DNA from: Rhabditoides inermis
Lineage: Eukaryota > Nematoda > Chromadorea > Rhabditida > Rhabditidae
DNA length: 64,000 nucleotides
NCBI GenBank assembly: GCA_963966185.1
Contig: CAWZYM010000470.1
Span: forward strand, 30,001 to 94,000
Direction of reading: 5' to 3'
This document shows, piece after piece, positions 34,927 to 46,864 of this stretch. The notes under the pieces were generated by a model. The model had not been told where the DNA came from. It searched no databases and saw only the letters and a list, made by a program, of their open reading frames with translations. Each line of letters opens with the position of its first letter. Position 1 is the first letter of the stretch. Position numbers and translations under genes: made by a program.

Positions 34927-36309
34927 ACACTGTCTCTGTAAGAATCGAACACTTTTCGGGCATGTGGTTACTAGGAGCTATGTCAGCGCACATTAAGGTT
35001 ATCGAAGGTCCTCTACAAGATGCAAATAGTCGTTTTTGTCAAATATGCAAATTTGGCCCATTAAGGGACCACTACCTCAAATCGGTCAGTTTTTGTCAAA
35101 ACATTTCAAATAAGGACTCGTTCGATTTCTTATCCGATTTTAAGAACTTTTTCATATACTGAACTTTTTGAAAACATTTGATTTGAAAAAGTTATGACCA
35201 AAAAAATGAAAAATTTGCATATTTTCCATTTTTATGAGTATGTTCCGGTCCGAAAAAACAAAAATGAATTACACCACTAGAAAGAGAGTTTCATGTTTAG
35301 TTTGCATGTTTTTTAACACAAAAATCGATTGGACCGTCTTTCGCCATCCAAACGATTGAAAGTGGTCCAGGCAGCAGAAATGGGGCTGTGTGAACGTTTT
35401 CATGTTATATCAATCCGAAAAAAAACAAAAACTAAATACACCATCAGAATCTACGTGTTTTGTTTTGTAAATGAGCACGTTTTCACGAAAATCGATTGCA
35501 CTGTCTTTCACAATCCGCACAGTTGAAAGTAGTCAAAAAGGATTGATTAACGTCGTTAATAAGTTACAGTTGAATTCATTTCTCAAGAAAACACGAGAAT
35601 CTACGCGTTCCCTATAAAGGACAAAACGCGTAGATTCTGATACTACAATCTGTTCTAGTTAATTCAGATTGATACAACAGGTAAACTGAACAGAACTGTG
35701 TGCATTGTTTACAGATCATTTTCAACTGTCCGGATTGTGAAAGACAGTGCAATCGATTTTCGTGAAAACGTGCTCATTTACAAAACAAAACACGTAGATT
35801 CTGATGGTGTATTTAGTTTTTGTTTTTTCGGATTGATATAACATGAAAACGTTCACACAGCCCCATTTCTGCTGCCTGGACCACTTTCAATCGTTTGGAT
35901 GGCGAAAGACGGTCCAATCGATTTTTGTGTTAAAAATCATGCAAACTAAACATGAAACTCTCTTTCTAGTGGTGTAATTCATTTTTGTTTTTTCGGACCG
36001 GAACATACTCATAAAAACTGAAAATATGCAAATTTTTCATTTTTTTGGTCATAACTTTTTCAAATCAATTTTTTTCGAAAAGTTCAGTATATGAAAAAGT
36101 TCTTTAAATCGGATAAGGAATCGAACGAGTCCTTATTTGAAGTGTTTTGACAAAAGTGACCGATTTGAGGTAGTGGTCCCTTAATGGGCCAAATTTGAAT
36201 ATTTGACAAAAACGACTGTTTGCATCTTGTAGAGGACCTTCGATAACACCAATGTGCGCTGACATAGCTCCTAGTAACCACCTCGTCCGATTCTTACAGA
36301 GACAGTGTG
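34927..36309. mobile_element. 1,383-bp foldback element
   Basis: The two halves are inverted copies of about 690 bp meeting near 35,618 (CTACGCGTTCCC on one side, ACGCGTAGATTC on the other). The outer ends are identical, CACACTGTCTCTGTAAGAAT. It is flanked by TA-repeat sequence (GATATAT and ATATATATC) and occupies the same X-Y junction that is empty near 32,541 and filled by other DNA at 5,607-9,902. No transposase is present. Confidence 0.85.
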
Positions 36310-36890
36310 ATATATATATCAAAGCGTTAACATTTGTTATATTGTCAGCGAGGCGACACGCTATCTCGCTGATGCACTCTCTCTCCCTTCTTTCGCTCGA
36401 GTGCTAATCTCTCTCTCTCTTCCAGTGCCGGCCGATCTACCGCGGACGCTGATTGAAGGACAGGAGATTCAAGAGCGCGCCGGCCGCCTATATATAAGCG
36501 GACAGCGCGACTGTTCCGGACTTCAGTATGAGCGCGGCCGATCAAGCCCTCTGAGAGCAACGGTCCTATTGACACTGGCTTGTTATCGCCGCCCCACGAA
36601 CCTCAATCTCTTTCTTTCATCGCGGTATCAAAAACATGTTCGTGCACTTTGTGTTCTTTCATGTCATTTGATGTCACGGTTGGCCGCGGCGCGGTATACG
36701 GTATTTGGCCGCGGCATTGTATACGGCAGTTGGACATGGCGCGTTACGGTAATGGGACGTGGCGGGTTACGGTAGTCGGCGTTCTTTCTCGGTCGTGTGT
36801 TTCTATCTCGTTCGATCAACCTCTCGGTAGGGATTCCACTGCGAGCCTCTCGGCTCGTGTGAGTATCTTGCAGGGGGATTGTGGGCCGTG
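36310..36890 (+). repeat. Repeat Y, right copy
   Basis: Mirror of 5,038-5,606. The promoter is on the plus strand here: TATATATAAG at 36,489-36,498 and TTCAGTATG near 36,522-36,530. Confidence 0.6.
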
Positions 36891-36990
36891 TCTATTAGGC
36901 ATCTCTGGAACATTCCAAAACCTCTCATTATATGTATTTTCTAAATCAAATAGAACGCAAAGTCCAGGCATTGCCAGCAAAACAAAAACC

Positions 36991-37059
36991 ATATGCGCGG
37001 ACTCGAACCCCGGTCTCTATTCTGACAGACTGATGCGCTAACTACTGGGCCACAACGGC
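36991..37059 (-). repeat. tRNA-derived SINE-like head, right copy
   Basis: Mirror of 4,869-4,937, with the same A- and B-box-like motifs. Confidence 0.5.
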
Positions 37060-38105
37060 TCAGTCTTTGACCGCCAGAGAGGGAATGAGGTAACCAAAAA
37101 AACAGCGATGTACGTTTTCGTACTGGAAACGTATATGGCCCGTAGGAAATAGTAACACTAATGTATGGGGTTCTAACTAAAGTATCCGATCAATTTGGTT
37201 CGGATCCAAGAGTGTGGCTATAACAACACTCCTGAGATTTCTCGGACCAAACGCTGACGACACGAGCAAGGTTATACCAGCAACTGTCATTCATTCAACT
37301 AGACTTCCCATTCAAACTAGCAAACATTCAAATAAGGGAGAAACAGTAGTAGCGAAGACGCTCAAATCACCATCGTTAAAGGTCGGACATTCGAAAACAT
37401 AGTATGTAGATAACAAGCTGCGACCATGCGATATGTCACCGCACCAATCACCCCAGGTGGAGGCTACATAGCACTCTCATCTGACGAGTGAAAGAAGCGG
37501 GGACAAACGCGACAAGCGTCACAACTCACAATCACAAAAAAAACGCAACAATACAAACCCGTATACCGGTCACCGGTGATCATAGAAATGGATACACTAG
37601 CAGGGCTGTGGTTGTCCATGTCCTTGCTGCCCACCTCGAGCACGTCTCCAATCCCTTCGGTGTGATAACATTGAACTGGTTGGGGCAATTCAGAGGGACA
37701 CTGCAAAGGAACAGTTACAAATTCTAGTACACAAATTTATATCTATGACTGTTGCAATATATTAAATGAAGAAATAGTTAGACAATTACGCTGCAAGTTT
37801 CAATGACCACCAAGACAAGACACGACTCCACTATTCACATAAAGTATCTGTGGTGTGGACCTGAACACCGCGCTTCCGACAAGGGAGAGGAGATATAGGC
37901 GCGTGGACAGATCAAGGCTTCTGAGGCTAAGGCCGAGAATACTAAATCATGAGGTTCGAAATACATAGATTGAAATATAGGGCATCCCCCCGTTCATCGT
38001 ACGTCAGTCATTTTGCCAAATGTTTACCAGACAGCATTCACATTCAGCATTTGAGGCAATTCGCGCACTTGGCGTTGCGGTCTCTTTTTTCATTTGCAAA
38101 TCTAA

Positions 38106-39282
38106 TAAAGCAGTTCTCCATCTTCTAAAGTTAATTACTCCTTTCGGAATAAAGAAAAAAATCATCACAACATTTTGATATGTGATGTGTATCAGTAGTG
38201 CTCTGTGCTCATCGGTCTTTAGTGTTCGTTTTTTTTCGCTTTCGTTTTTCAGTTAGAGTCCAAACTCCAAACCCCTTGATTTTTGAATCGTTTCCCAATG
38301 AAAAACTTAATTACTCTCTTCAAATGTATCGCACAGCGCACAGTTTTCTGGCGGAGATGCCCAGATAGAATGCTCGCATGGAGTGTCCTTTAAGTCACAG
38401 AAGTCGGTGGTGACCAAACTGATATCAGAGATACCCTAGGCTAGGAGGTCACTAATCGAACACCGTTTTTAACAGGACAGGCCATACGTTTCGAGATAAC
38501 TGCGTTTCAAATTATGGAGCTGATGCTAAACCGTGGGGTTTAGGGTTTGGGTTCGCACCCTGTAGTCGCACTTCATTTTGTCGATTCTCTCCGGACTTGT
38601 TACTTTTTTTGTTCAAATGGTTGGAGTCACGCATGGTGAGGGATCATGTGGAATTCTTCGTCGGTAATTTTTTTTATCGATTTTTTTGAATATGAAGTTC
38701 AAAGACCGAAAACATTTTGTTATTAGCCCTCAACAATACCTATGACCGTACGATTTGAAAAACAAATGATTTTTCGATCAACTGCTCAATTGCCTCCAAT
38801 AAGTCCGGAGAGAATCGACAAAATGAAGTGCGACGACAGAGTGCGAACCCACACCCTGCCGCTTGACAGACGACCGCTCTATCCACTAGGCCGCTGTTTC
38901 ATCGCCGCTGTTTCACAGTTCGCGCGAATAGAATGACAGGCCAAAAATCAATCCACACGGTTTAGACCCACAATTTGAAACGTAAATATCTCGAAACGTA
39001 TGGCCGGTCCTGTGGATTTGAAAACGGTTTTCGACAAGTGACCTCCTAGGGTATCTCTGATAACAGTTTGATCACCACCGGCTTCTGTGACCTAAACGAC
39101 ACACCATGTTAGAGATTTCTAGTGCTCGATTTTTCGATTTCCGTCATTTTTTACCGAGTTTGAGCACAAAAACACACAATCGGGGAAAATTTGCATAAAG
39201 TTCTCGTCTGTCTGGAAAGCCAGCGATATTGCTGTACGATGAAAGGGAAAGGGGGGAATGACCACAAAATATTCGCATTCAT
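38106..39282. mobile_element. 1,177-bp right-arm insertion holding two inverted SINE-like copies
   Basis: It is absent from the left arm near 3,757-3,778. Segments at about 38,390-38,605 and 38,795-39,110 are imperfect inverted copies (CAGAGATACCCTAGG, GGCCATACGTTTCGAGATA, TTGTCGATTCTCTCCGGACT). The second copy has a full tRNA-like head at 38,829-38,894, the first only the B-box half. No coding sequence was seen. Confidence 0.7.
38829..38894 (-). repeat. tRNA-derived SINE head in the 38-kb insertion
   Basis: On the minus strand it reads GCGGCCTAGTGGATAGAGCG, then an anticodon-like loop CTGTCAA with a pairable stem, and GGGTTCGCACTCT as B box. The T stem relies on G-T pairs, so it is unlikely to be a working tRNA. 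The head is consistent with an Asp-type (GTC) tRNA origin. Confidence 0.5.
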
Positions 39283-39518
39283 AAACTTTTTAATACAGTT
39301 TGTTCAGTTAATTAGTTGAGACACACATCATTATTGGAATGGGAGAAAAGTAGACGGCGAAACGCGCACTTTTTCTCACTCACGCACCCATTTTTCCATT
39401 CGTTCTCGTCATTCGTTCACATACTGTATTCCATCATTACAACAGCGTGGGTTCGTTTCATACCATGAACACAGTTCGCTGTTCGCCTCTTATCCCTCTT
39501 CCTCCCACGAACACGCAC

Positions 39519-42477
39519 CTGCATCCTGCCTCCGACCTTCTGCTTGGCCTCGAGCACCTTGACTTCATAATCGTGATCTCTTCCATCCATTCGACTGGTA
39601 AAGCGCAGCTGGCGCGCCGCCGACAGACCCGAGATGCCGCCGCCGATCACCACCACCGAGAGAGGCTTCTGAAATCTGAATGAAGAAAGTATGTCATAAC
39701 TAGCATATCGATTGATTGGACCATGATTCTCATGTTGACATCCGTCTCGCACTCCGCTATTGCAAAAACACAAGTTATCATAATCGTGATTTGAATCGTA
39801 TCAATGTGGAGATAAATAATCATTCACTGCTTAGCTTGTATTCACGAGAATCGCGTGGTCTCTTTTACTACATCGACACACATCATGCTCATTCTCAACA
39901 ATAAGTGCGCTCCATTCGTCGTGTTTCGCTTCTTGCCCACCTTGACCTGCGGCTTGCTGACCGGCTCCTTGGGCAGCGCGAGGATGCCGTAGTTGATGAG
40001 GCTCTTACTGCAAACGAACGTGATAACGATAATATGCACACCGATCAACTCAATCTCTTCCATCCATTCGACTGGTAAACTGTAACTGTATTCCACCAGT
40101 CCCGGCGTCAACCTATCAAAGCTATGCCGATTCCTGATAAATACTGTGAAGTTGACACAAACTGACAAGGCAATACAGTCATACAAAACAAAAAGAAATG
40201 CAACAATCATACCTGTTGAGATAGTCGTAGACGCGCTTCGTCTCGCCTGCATACCACACGCGCACCAGCCCACGCACAATCACGTGGTCCAGCACCGTCG
40301 ACGGAAGAAGGTACTCCTGGGATACATACATTCACAAACATTAAACAGAACGCCTAAAACGACCGACACCTCCTAACACAAAAGTGAGAAGATTAAATGG
40401 TACCACTTCCACTGCAAATCCCCTTTCGTGATTTCGCATTATACGAATACGTGTCATAACCATATTTATGACTCACATATGGGTTGATGCACCACATAGC
40501 CACGATCAGGTTGCGCACGGCGAGGTAGACGGTCGGCTCACTCGCGTACTCGGGGAACGCAAGCAGCTCGTCGTACCTGGAGAGACAAAATCGTAATGAC
40601 AAAACTGGCTAATACAATTAAATGCATCTGAAATGATTGCAAACTGTCCGTGATCCAAAACCGTAACCCCTTCCACATGATGTGGGGGGGGGGGGGGCAG
40701 AACGCCATCAACGCCTCGTTGGGGATGTTGAAGGGCGACATGAACGACGGCAATGCGTATCGTATACCACCGAGCTACAGTATGATTATGATACACTAAC
40801 CACGAAACACGACACAGTATTTAATGTTTAATCAATCAATCAATAAATCAATCAATAAATCAATCAACAAAAACTTTTCCTTTATCCAGAATCGATATAT
40901 CCTGACTATACAACAAGTGCATATGCATTTAGCAAAGGGGATGGTAGGGTCGAAGGTCGAAAGTCGATTTTGTATAGATAATCAGTCGATAGTCATTCGA
41001 TTCCCTTTCCATAATCCATTAGAAATAGATACCATTATATACGATAGTGGAGCTCCGGGTGTTCCTTTCCTTCCATTATAATCCACAATAGTAACTCCGC
41101 GGGCTAGGATGACAGCGTTCTCAATGAGCTATATTCGCCGTCTTGCTCAAGGGTACTGGGTACTGGAGAAAGATCATTCGACTCGACCGCGCGATAAGAG
41201 AAAGAAATAATAACGACACAGTATTAAATATACAGTATACCCACCCATCGTCGAAAAAAATAGTCTTCTCTACAAACGGGGTATGATGAACAATTACACC
41301 AGCACTTCTCTATTGCTTGTTTCTGATGATTCTCAAGAATCAATTCACCTTTCCAGATAGTATATTGAGACAAGATAGCCTTATTGCACATTCCCCTCAT
41401 TTCTCTGGATAATGTAAATGCACATACGAATGACTAGCCTCGTCCTCGTCCTCCTCGCACCGCCCGCACGTCCACTTGCTAAGCTCGTCCGGCGTGGGAG
41501 ACTTCTCCTGAAAAGACAACAGGGTCAACAAGTAAGCAATGGTGGTCTGCTTTCCCTTCCAACTACTCCACACTACATACGAATACACCTGCGCTCTTCT
41601 TACCTGATACTCCGTTGTTCACAAACTTAAGGATAGTCGGTCTGACAGATGTGAAAAGAAGATTTGTCGACAATACAATAGAACGATCGAAACCACAAAC
41701 CAAAAATTCCTTTCCTTTTCGTCACGGCGGCCGGTCGGGTGCATTTCTCGCACCTCCGGCCGTCGCCGCCGCAAGTTCTGGAATCCTCCGTGAGAAACGC
41801 TGGGCCCGCGCGGAGTAGCCCACATGGAAGTCAGCAACGCTAGCTCGAGGATTGGATCACTATTGGCACTCAGTGGAGTTGATATCGTTCCTTGCGGTCA
41901 GTTTGTTACTGGAGTAACCGTGGATTTGGATTATCGATGGATATCGATCGATTATCAACATCTACGTCAATCTTGATTCAATGGTATGGTCCGCAAGACG
42001 AATGCCCTCTATGGATGGGAATGCAAGAGCCCGATTAGTGAAGCTGCATCTTTCCTTCGGCGCAAAAAATCTATACTACCATCTTAGGTTCTTATGAGTG
42101 ATTTCGTGTTGTACGTGTCATAATCATATTTGCGATTCCGAATAAACATTTGAATTTGAATTTGAATTGAAACCACAAAATAATGTCGCCGGACGAACCA
42201 GAAAACTGAAAATGTTTTAACAACATGGACTCATGGACAACTCACCTTCCTCTCCTCGTCGTTCTCTTTCTTCACGGGCGTCTCGGGCTCAAAGCGCTTC
42301 TTTGCCACCTGCAGCAGAAGGGTGAAACTGAACAACAGAACAAACACATTTCGAAACCATTGAAATCCATAAACAACAATTTGGTTCACCTTTGTTCCTT
42401 TGTGCACTCCTTTCTTGACGCGCGGCGATGGCGGCAGCGACACGGATCCAGAGCCAACCAGAGCGCGACTCGTCTTC
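39519..42477 (-). CDS. KDM1B/LSD2-like histone demethylase, 5' partial, right copy (frame intact)
   Basis: Exons on the minus strand are: about 42,390-42,477, 42,246-42,308, 41,428-41,507 (CW-like end), 40,477-40,576, 40,213-40,316 and 39,941-40,007 (SWIRM) and 39,519-39,668 (FAD-binding). Phases agree across all junctions of the last four exons: 100 nt, 104 nt, 67 nt, 150 nt. SWIRM residues [16 protein letters not shown] follow the KDM1B pattern. The product would bind chromatin and FAD, but the substrate-binding and catalytic half is not present downstream, so only a truncated protein could be made. The exact start codon and the N-terminal zinc-finger exons were not settled. Assignment to KDM1B over KDM1A rests on the YDELxxFPEYxxxPTxYLALRNLI-like SWIRM start. 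Confidence 0.75.
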
Positions 42478-42612
42478 CTAGAGTAGCAGTCTCTTCAATC
42501 TAAGCCCGTAATCCCATTCAACTATTTCGAAATCCATCGTCTGCTTACATTTATTGTAACTACTCCCGCTCTCATGCGAACAGGCGCGTACTAATCACTA
42601 CACTCCGCTTAA

Positions 42613-42767
42613 GGCCCGTTTATAGTACAGCTTTGCTGCGCGCAGTACTGCCGAAAGCGGCAAAATCAATGTTGCATCTTTTCTACAGTTATTCGAATTT
42701 CCCGCCAATTGCAAATCGCGCAGCAAGCATCAAAACTGCGCAGTAAAGCTGGAGTATAAACAGGCCT
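42613..42767. mobile_element. TTAA-flanked MITE, right copy
   Basis: Mirror of 264-418, with the same terminal inverted repeats and flanking TTAA. Confidence 0.75.
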
Positions 42768-42793
42768 TTAAAGGCATTTGTTCACCTTGATCT

Positions 42794-43063
42794 TCAGACC
42801 GCGTCCATGCTGTTGCGGAGACGGCGCGAAATCGACTGGCCAGCTACTGACTCGGACAGTCGTTGTTCCAGAGTGGAACTGATCTCGTCGAATATTTGGG
42901 CGACGTAGTCCTGCATGTCGTTGAAAGAGCTCAAAAGGGCAGTAGGCGAGCAATCAGTAGGGAAGGGCGGAAGAGAGGATACAGAATCATCAGGAATAGT
43001 GCCGGAATAGGGCAGTTTGGCTGAATTCTTGGACGACTTGGCAGATGTTTTGCCTTTTGGCAT
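42794..43063 (-). CDS. Small unidentified protein, 89 residues, right-arm copy
   Basis: A single open frame starts [17 protein letters not shown] and ends [11 protein letters not shown]. The basic, Ser/Lys-rich N-terminus is followed by a polar linker and a C-terminal predicted helix ([19 protein letters not shown]). No domain was recognised. Its start lies about 60 bp from the first SUCLA2-like exon on the opposite strand. Expression is not shown; conservation of the frame in both arms is the main support. Confidence 0.55.
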   Translation of the reverse strand: MPKGKTSAKSSKNSAKLPYSGTIPDDSVSSLPPFPTDCSPTALLSSFNDMQDYVAQIFDEISSTLEQRLSESVAGQSISRRLRNSMDAV

Positions 43064-43122
43064 GGCGAGAGCGAGAGAAACAGCCGCTCAGCGCGAGAGA
43101 AAGAGCAGAATGTGTTTTTCAG

Positions 43123-43521
43123 GAGGATGTGCTGGAGTTGCGTGCCGCTGAAGCGAACCTGAACTACATCCGCCTGGACGGAATTATTGGATGCCTCGTA
43201 AACGGAGCCGGACTCGCCATGGCCACGATGGACATCATCAAGCTGCACTGAGGAGAGCCCGCCAACTTCCTCGACGTCGGAGGCGGCGCCACCGTCGAGC
43301 AGGTCACTGAGGCCTTCAAGATCATCACCGCCGACAAGTCCAAGGTGAGGGAGGGAGAGTAAAGAGATGTGAAAGTAGTGGGTTACTCTGAAATGTTTAG
43401 GTGCACGCCATCCTCGTCAACATCTTTGGAGGAATCATGCGCTGTGACGTTATTGCTCAGGGTATCATCCAGGCTGCCAAGGAGCTCGACCTCAAGATCC
43501 CCATTGTCGTCAGGTTGCAGG
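43123..43521 (+). pseudogene. SUCLA2: Succinyl-CoA ligase beta subunit (ADP-forming type) fragment with internal stop
   Basis: Exon 43,123-43,344 ([28 protein letters not shown], then [18 protein letters not shown]) and exon 43,401-43,521 ([30 protein letters not shown]) match the ligase domain of SUCLA2; [11 protein letters not shown] points to the ATP/ADP type. This subunit works in the mitochondrial TCA cycle with SUCLG1. A TGA at 43,249-43,251 replaces the Gly of the KLHGG motif (GGA would differ by one base). The ATP-grasp N-terminus and the last exon are not found nearby, so this is a two-exon fragment. Splice sites and phase are intact. Confidence 0.88.
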
Positions 43522-43554
43522 GTGAGTCAACGGGCTTTGTACTCTCTCCACTGC

Positions 43555-43650
43555 GCGGCAAAGCTGTAGTATAAACAGGCACAGGTCTAAAAGACCTGTT
43601 TAAACTTGTTTATCCTTCATGTTTATACTCCAGCTTTACTGCCTAGAAAT
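43555..43650. mobile_element. Fragments of the TTAA MITE family
   Basis: GGCAAAGCTGTAGTATAAAC and TTTATACTCCAGCTTTACTG, the two end motifs of the element at 264-418, lie here with most of the middle missing and a short palindrome (AGGTCTAAAAGACCT) between them. Confidence 0.5.
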
Positions 43651-43654
43651 ACAT

Positions 43655-45062
43655 GAGCACGCAAAATTCCAAATATCTCGTCAATAGCAATCTCCTGATC
43701 ATAGTTATCACCTAATCTCTTAACTATGGAGAAAAATTTCAAAATGCTTCAATTGGAACGAAACTTGGAGGGTAGGTGAATCGACCTAGAAAAAATCTAT
43801 AGCCGCGATACCAGCTGCCGGTGACTTCATCTTCATGCCCAAATACGCGAATGTACCCAAAATGCACCCAAAATTCATGATCTTCGATTTCTATAAAAAT
43901 TGAATAGAAGATAGATTACGTACAAGAGATTTTAGAAACTGGTACTGGTTTCTGTTTTGGAAAAGTTACCAAATATTGCAAATATGATCGACTTTTCGTA
44001 CAGACGAGATAGAGGGTCCAATTTGTGAACTTAAGCTTTTATGGGCAAAAAACCCCTTCTGTCAAAATTTCAGATCGATCGGACTTCGTGTTCATACCTT
44101 ATTAGACAATTTTTGAGCGCGTTACTTGCTGGGGTCGCGCCCTCCGGCTTGCTCGCTACCAGCCGCGAGGTCAACAGATCACTATCGAATAGTTGGCATT
44201 CGCAATCACTGACCCATATTCACTCAGTCGTGTTTTTTATAGGATTATGTCTAAATATAACAATATTGGATTGAGTCATTTGAAAAAGACAAAATTTCTT
44301 CACCGAATAACTTTGACAAAACGAAAAGTTGAAGGTTGTAAAAGACGATCAAATCAACCTGAAACTGTTTCAAACTTCTTCACACGTGCGCACAACGTGT
44401 TAGGGCGCGCCAGCCGGCTTATTTTCTCGAAGTCATTGTAGACGTAATATAGAACTATGTACTGCTTCTTTTTCAGTTGAAAGTAGGTTTTGAGTTCATT
44501 ACTTGTACTCTTGTACATATTCAGCCCTATCTTCCGCTTTTCGATGCAGTACAGTGTCGAGTGGAAGTGAGGTGAGGTGAGAATCGAGTTCACCTTACAT
44601 GTCATTTGGCAAGCACAGGCGGTCGAATTATATATATTTTTTAGAACGTGAGAGAGTTGTACTTTCTGTTTGAAAAAGTTGTTTTCACATAACTGTCTCT
44701 CGAAAGTCGCAGTGACTACTGCAGATGTGAGAATAGAAGAGACAGAAGGTACGTCTCTAGAAAGTTGCTGTCACCGCAGCGGGGACGTGAAAGTATACAA
44801 GAGAGATTGCTTTATAAAGAGAGAGAGAATAGGAGAGAGAGAGAGAGAATAGGAGAGAGAAAAGAGAAGAGAGGAGGAAGAGTATACATAACTGTCTCTA
44901 GAAAGTCGCAGTGACTACTGCAGACGTGAGAGTAGAAATGTGGACAGAAAATACCATAGTATGTTTCTAGGAAGTTGTTGTCACCGATGAGGAGACGTGA
45001 GAATAGAGAAAAACGAGAGAGAGAGAGAGAGAGACAGAGAGAAGAGAGAGAGAGAGAGAGAC

Positions 45063-45111
<49 letters not shown>

Positions 45112-45676
45112 GAAAGAGGATGGAGAGTAGACATAAATGTCTCTCGAAAGTCGCAGTGACTAATACAGACGTGAGAGTGTGTAGAAGAGTTGACAGAAGA
45201 TACCATAGTACTCTCTCTAGAAAGTTGTTGTCACCAATGCGGAGACGTGAGAATAGACGAGAGAGCAGATGAGCAGAAAGAGAGAAAAAAAGAGGAGAGA
45301 GAAAAGTGAAAAGAGGAGGAAGAGTAGACACAACTGTCCCTCGAAAGTCGCAGTGACTACTGCAGATGTGAGAATAGAAGAGACAGAAGGTACGTCTCTA
45401 AAAAGTTGCTGTCACCGCAGCGGGGACGTGAAAGTATACAAGAGAGATTGCTTTATAAAGAGAGAGAGAGAATAGGAGAGAGAGAGAGAGAGAATAGGAG
45501 AGAGAAAAGAGAAGAGAGGAGGGAGAGTATACATAACTGTCTCTAGAAAGTCGCAGTGACTACTGCAGACGTGAGAGTAGAAATGTTGACAGAAAATACC
45601 ATAGTATGTTTCTAGGAAGTTGTTGTCACCGATGAGGAGACGTGAGAATAGAGAAAAACGAGAGAGAGAGAGAGAA

Positions 45677-45717
<41 letters not shown>

Positions 45718-46083
45718 AAGAAAGAGGAGGGAGAGTAGACATAAATGTCTCTCGAAAGTCGCAGTGACTAATACAGACGTGAGAGTGTGTAGAAGAGTTG
45801 ACAGAAGATACCATAGTACTCTCTTTAGAAAGTTGTTGTCACCAATGCGGAGACGTGAGAATAGACGAGAGAGCAGATGAGCAGAAAGAGAGAAAAAAAG
45901 AGGAGAGAGAAAAGTGAAAAGAGGAGGAAGAGTAGACACAACTGTCCCTCGAAAGTCGCAGTGACTACTGCAGATGTGAGAATAGAAGAGACAGAAGGTA
46001 CGTCTCTAGAAAGTTGCTGTCACCGCAGCGGGGACGTGAAAGTATACAAGAGAGATTGCTTTATAAAGAGAGAGAGAGAATAG

Positions 46084-46114
<31 letters not shown>

Positions 46115-46450
46115 AGAGAGAAAAGAGAAGAGAGGAGGAACTGTTTCACGAAAGTCGCAGTGACTATTGCAGACGTGAGCGGTGAGAGTAAAAGTGTAGA
46201 AGAGTAGACAGAAAATACTCTGATTTATGCAAAGACGTGAGAGTAGCCAGAAATAAGCGTATCATAGTCTTAAGAACGTTGCTGAGACGGTAGACAGTAA
46301 AGAGTAATCAACTGTTACCATAAAAATACTCTGATCGCTGCGGAGACGTGAGAGTAGACAAATGATAGCATATATGTAACTTTTTACCATGCGAGTACAT
46401 TCATTTCCAAACTATTTTCTATTTTCCTACAAACTAGTGCGGAGGCGCGT
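43655..46450 (-). mobile_element. Inverted, diverged relative of the 5.6-7.9 kb composite repeat, with 608-bp tandem units
   Basis: It matches 5,607-7,860 in reverse order, for example the AT-rich part near 43,670-44,400. A (GA)n-rich part follows, in which TCGAAAGTCGCAGTGACTA recurs many times. A module reading GTCACCGCAGCGGGGACGTG recurs near 44,770, 45,411 and 46,019; the last two are 608 bp apart with near identity. Perfect (GA)n runs reach about 40 bp (45,066-45,107). No gene is supported; charged or Ser/Leu-rich frames are microsatellite artefacts. Confidence 0.65.
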
Positions 46451-46864
46451 TAGTCCCAGATGAAGTAATTTTCGCTCTTTCAAAGCAGTAAAAAAAGATA
46501 TGTGAGGGACCAAATGGAAATCTAGCTTCTCAAAGTGACTCACTCTGGACTCAAAGAATCTCAAGCAACTTTGTCAGCTACTTCTCTCTATTCTAATATT
46601 TAATTTTCGTACGTTTGATAGTACCAACCTTTTAGTAATGAAATAACATAAATTCATGCATAGTTACAGAACTATTTATTACCTGTGTGGTGAGATAGGT
46701 ACATTGGTTGGGTCAGAGAGTCAGAGTTTCGGATATAATATAAAAGTTCACAACTTCGCTTGGGATTTCTCCCTACGTACGGAAAGTTTGAGTCACTTCT
46801 AACATGGCTCTATGTATGGGGCGGGGCATAAGGGGGCGGAGTCTAACTGTTGCATGTGTTTCAG
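46451..46864. other. Intergenic, nothing recognised
   Basis: AT-rich, no repeat ends or exons supported. If the next gene has a first exon it should lie here or within the repeat upstream. Confidence 0.5.

Larger units (their letters stand above)
17337..43030 (-). repeat. Right arm of giant compound inverted duplication
   Basis: This is the reverse complement of the left arm, longer because of private insertions: a longer satellite (17,337-23,464), a LINE with a nested TTAA element (25,932-31,610), a mosaic block (31,611-33,520), a foldback element (34,927-36,309) and a 1.2-kb segment (38,106-39,282). It lacks the 4.3 kb found at 5,607-9,902. Private insertions and single-base differences argue against a simple assembly mirror of one sequence. 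Confidence 0.95.

Noticed and set aside
1..43030. Palindrome as a pure assembly artefact
   Set aside because: Arms carry different transposon insertions, an empty site and a higher-order satellite unit on one side only, which a mirrored assembly would not create. Read evidence is still needed at the axis.
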